A DNA stretch of 64,000 nt from Arthrobacter russicus (GTDB lineage: Bacteria; Actinomycetota; Actinomycetes; Actinomycetales; Micrococcaceae), in NCBI RefSeq assembly GCF_031454135.1, contig NZ_JAVDQF010000001.1:1426001-1490000 (forward strand), given 5' to 3'. Below the pieces are notes generated by a model. The model did not search any database. It saw only the letters and a program-made list of their open reading frames with translations, and was not told the DNA's origin. This document shows positions 63,339 to 64,000 of the stretch, one piece after another; positions within the stretch are counted from its first letter, which is position 1, and each line of letters begins with the position of its first letter. Position numbers and translations under genes: made by a program.

Positions 63339-63414
63339 AACCTGCCGTATGATTGTGTAAGAAAATTTCACGCTTCGTTCTCCGGGCAGCCGCATGCCCT
63401 CGAAAGGTCATCCG

Positions 63415-64000
63415 ATGGCAGAGTCCCGTGCCGACGCGACCACCGGCCTGGAACCGCTCCTCGAGGCCGCAGCCCGCCGTCCCTGGGTGGACCTCTCCGA
63501 TCCACGCCCGGAGGAAATCGTCGCCCTGCTGAACCGCCGGCCCGATCAGGATTGCTTTGGCTCCTGGGGTTCCGCCGAGCGGATCGAACGGGCCGCCAGC
63601 CGGCTCGGCAGCCGGCTGGCCGACCAGGGCCGGGTCTTCCTCGTAGCCGCCGAGCAACCCGGCCGGATCGGCATGCTGACCGCCGACGCCACCCAATCGC
63701 CGGTCGAAGCATTCGCCGGCGGAGCCGGACCCTCGGCGGCCGCGCGCCGGACCGGAGGCCTCCGGGATAGCCTGGCCGGAGCCGCCGACATGTTGGCCCT
63801 CGACCTGAACCAACGGGACGCGGTGCTGGTCCTCGGCTCCGGCCAGGATTGCGATTATGCCCGGGCCGTCCGGCAATCCGCGGACCGCTCCGGCGCGCTC
63901 GCGATCGAGATTCCAGCCGACGCCGGGGGCCCGAACGAGACCGCAGCGAAACTTCTGGTGAACCTGATCGCGACCCTGGCACTGGCCTGCTCCGGCCGAT
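63415..64000 (+). CDS. MurQ-like SIS-domain protein, truncated by the window edge
   Basis: An ATG at 63415 opens 195 codons with no stop before the window ends. The layout follows MurQ (N-acetylmuramic acid 6-phosphate etherase): DLSDPRPEEIVALLN, GRVFLVAAEQPGRIGMLTAD, LAGAADMLALDLNQRDAVLVLGSGQD, TAAKLLVNLIATLAL. But the GAGTSGR loop reads AAEQPGR, and the two segments that carry the catalytic glutamates in E. coli MurQ (SECPPT and VEGAED) read ADATQSP and LAGAAD. About 30 residues also seem missing before the KLVLN-like helix. It may be an inactive relative or a sensor. Confidence 0.7.
   Translation, partial: MAESRADATTGLEPLLEAAARRPWVDLSDPRPEEIVALLNRRPDQDCFGSWGSAERIERAASRLGSRLADQGRVFLVAAEQPGRIGMLTADATQSPVEAFAGGAGPSAAARRTGGLRDSLAGAADMLALDLNQRDAVLVLGSGQDCDYARAVRQSADRSGALAIEIPADAGGPNETAAKLLVNLIATLALACSGR

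Overview
The window is one uninterrupted stretch of a high-GC Gram-positive (actinobacterial) chromosome, most likely from the Micrococcaceae (Arthrobacter/Renibacterium-like). The reasons are the GC-rich third codon positions, frequent GTG and TTG starts, ATGA/GTGA gene overlaps, the sdhCDAB order, a GlxR/CRP-type site, and actinobacterial housekeeping genes (trpS, purH, NADP-icd, glyA-folD). I saw no rRNA, tRNA, insertion sequence, prophage or CRISPR. The family assignment is inference.

Layout. 0-5 kb: mannose-1-phosphate guanylyltransferase and the succinate dehydrogenase operon. 5-14.4 kb: an accessory block with a LacI regulator convergent to an operon for a Ugp-type ABC importer, a 2H phosphoesterase and MgtC. 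Divergent from that operon is a secreted GDPD-like phosphodiesterase carrying a ricin-B lectin domain. I read this block as an organophosphodiester scavenging system. 14.4-19.5 kb: YihY, a second 2H phosphoesterase, trpS, exonuclease III and three unknown membrane proteins. 19.6-30.5 kb: a two-component system and several efflux systems. These are a DHA2 MFS pump with a divergent TetR and a triple operator, a DrrAB/NodIJ-like ABC-2 exporter, and an MMPL pump with its own TetR.

30.5-38 kb: one-carbon metabolism. A glyA-folD operon sits behind a ZTP/ZMP (pfl) riboswitch. Nearby are purU, a PEP-mutase/isocitrate-lyase-family enzyme, a flavoprotein, a GNAT protein and two tandem gamma-carbonic-anhydrase-like genes. 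38-43.5 kb: a ROK repressor and a ChvE-GguAB/MmsAB multiple-monosaccharide importer whose upstream regions share an 18-nt motif, ended by a strong terminator. 43.6-50.3 kb: a small secreted cysteine protein, an AI-2E family protein, a MacAB-like exporter, a Gfo/Idh/MocA oxidoreductase and an MBL-fold hydrolase. 50.3-55.9 kb: livJHMGF with a candidate GlxR/CRP site. 56-60.8 kb: DoxX, icd, purH and an epoxide-hydrolase-like protein. 60.9-64 kb: a peptidoglycan-recycling cluster of NagZ, an RpiR/MurR-like regulator and a divergent MurQ-like SIS protein that runs off the window.

Most notable points: (1) the Ugp + 2H phosphoesterase + MgtC + GDPD-lectin + LacI block, which may handle glycerophosphodiesters and possibly their cyclic phosphates; (2) a MurQ-like protein that seems to lack both catalytic glutamates; (3) a two-hairpin intergenic repeat family; (4) several well-defined operators and a ZTP riboswitch that give testable regulation.
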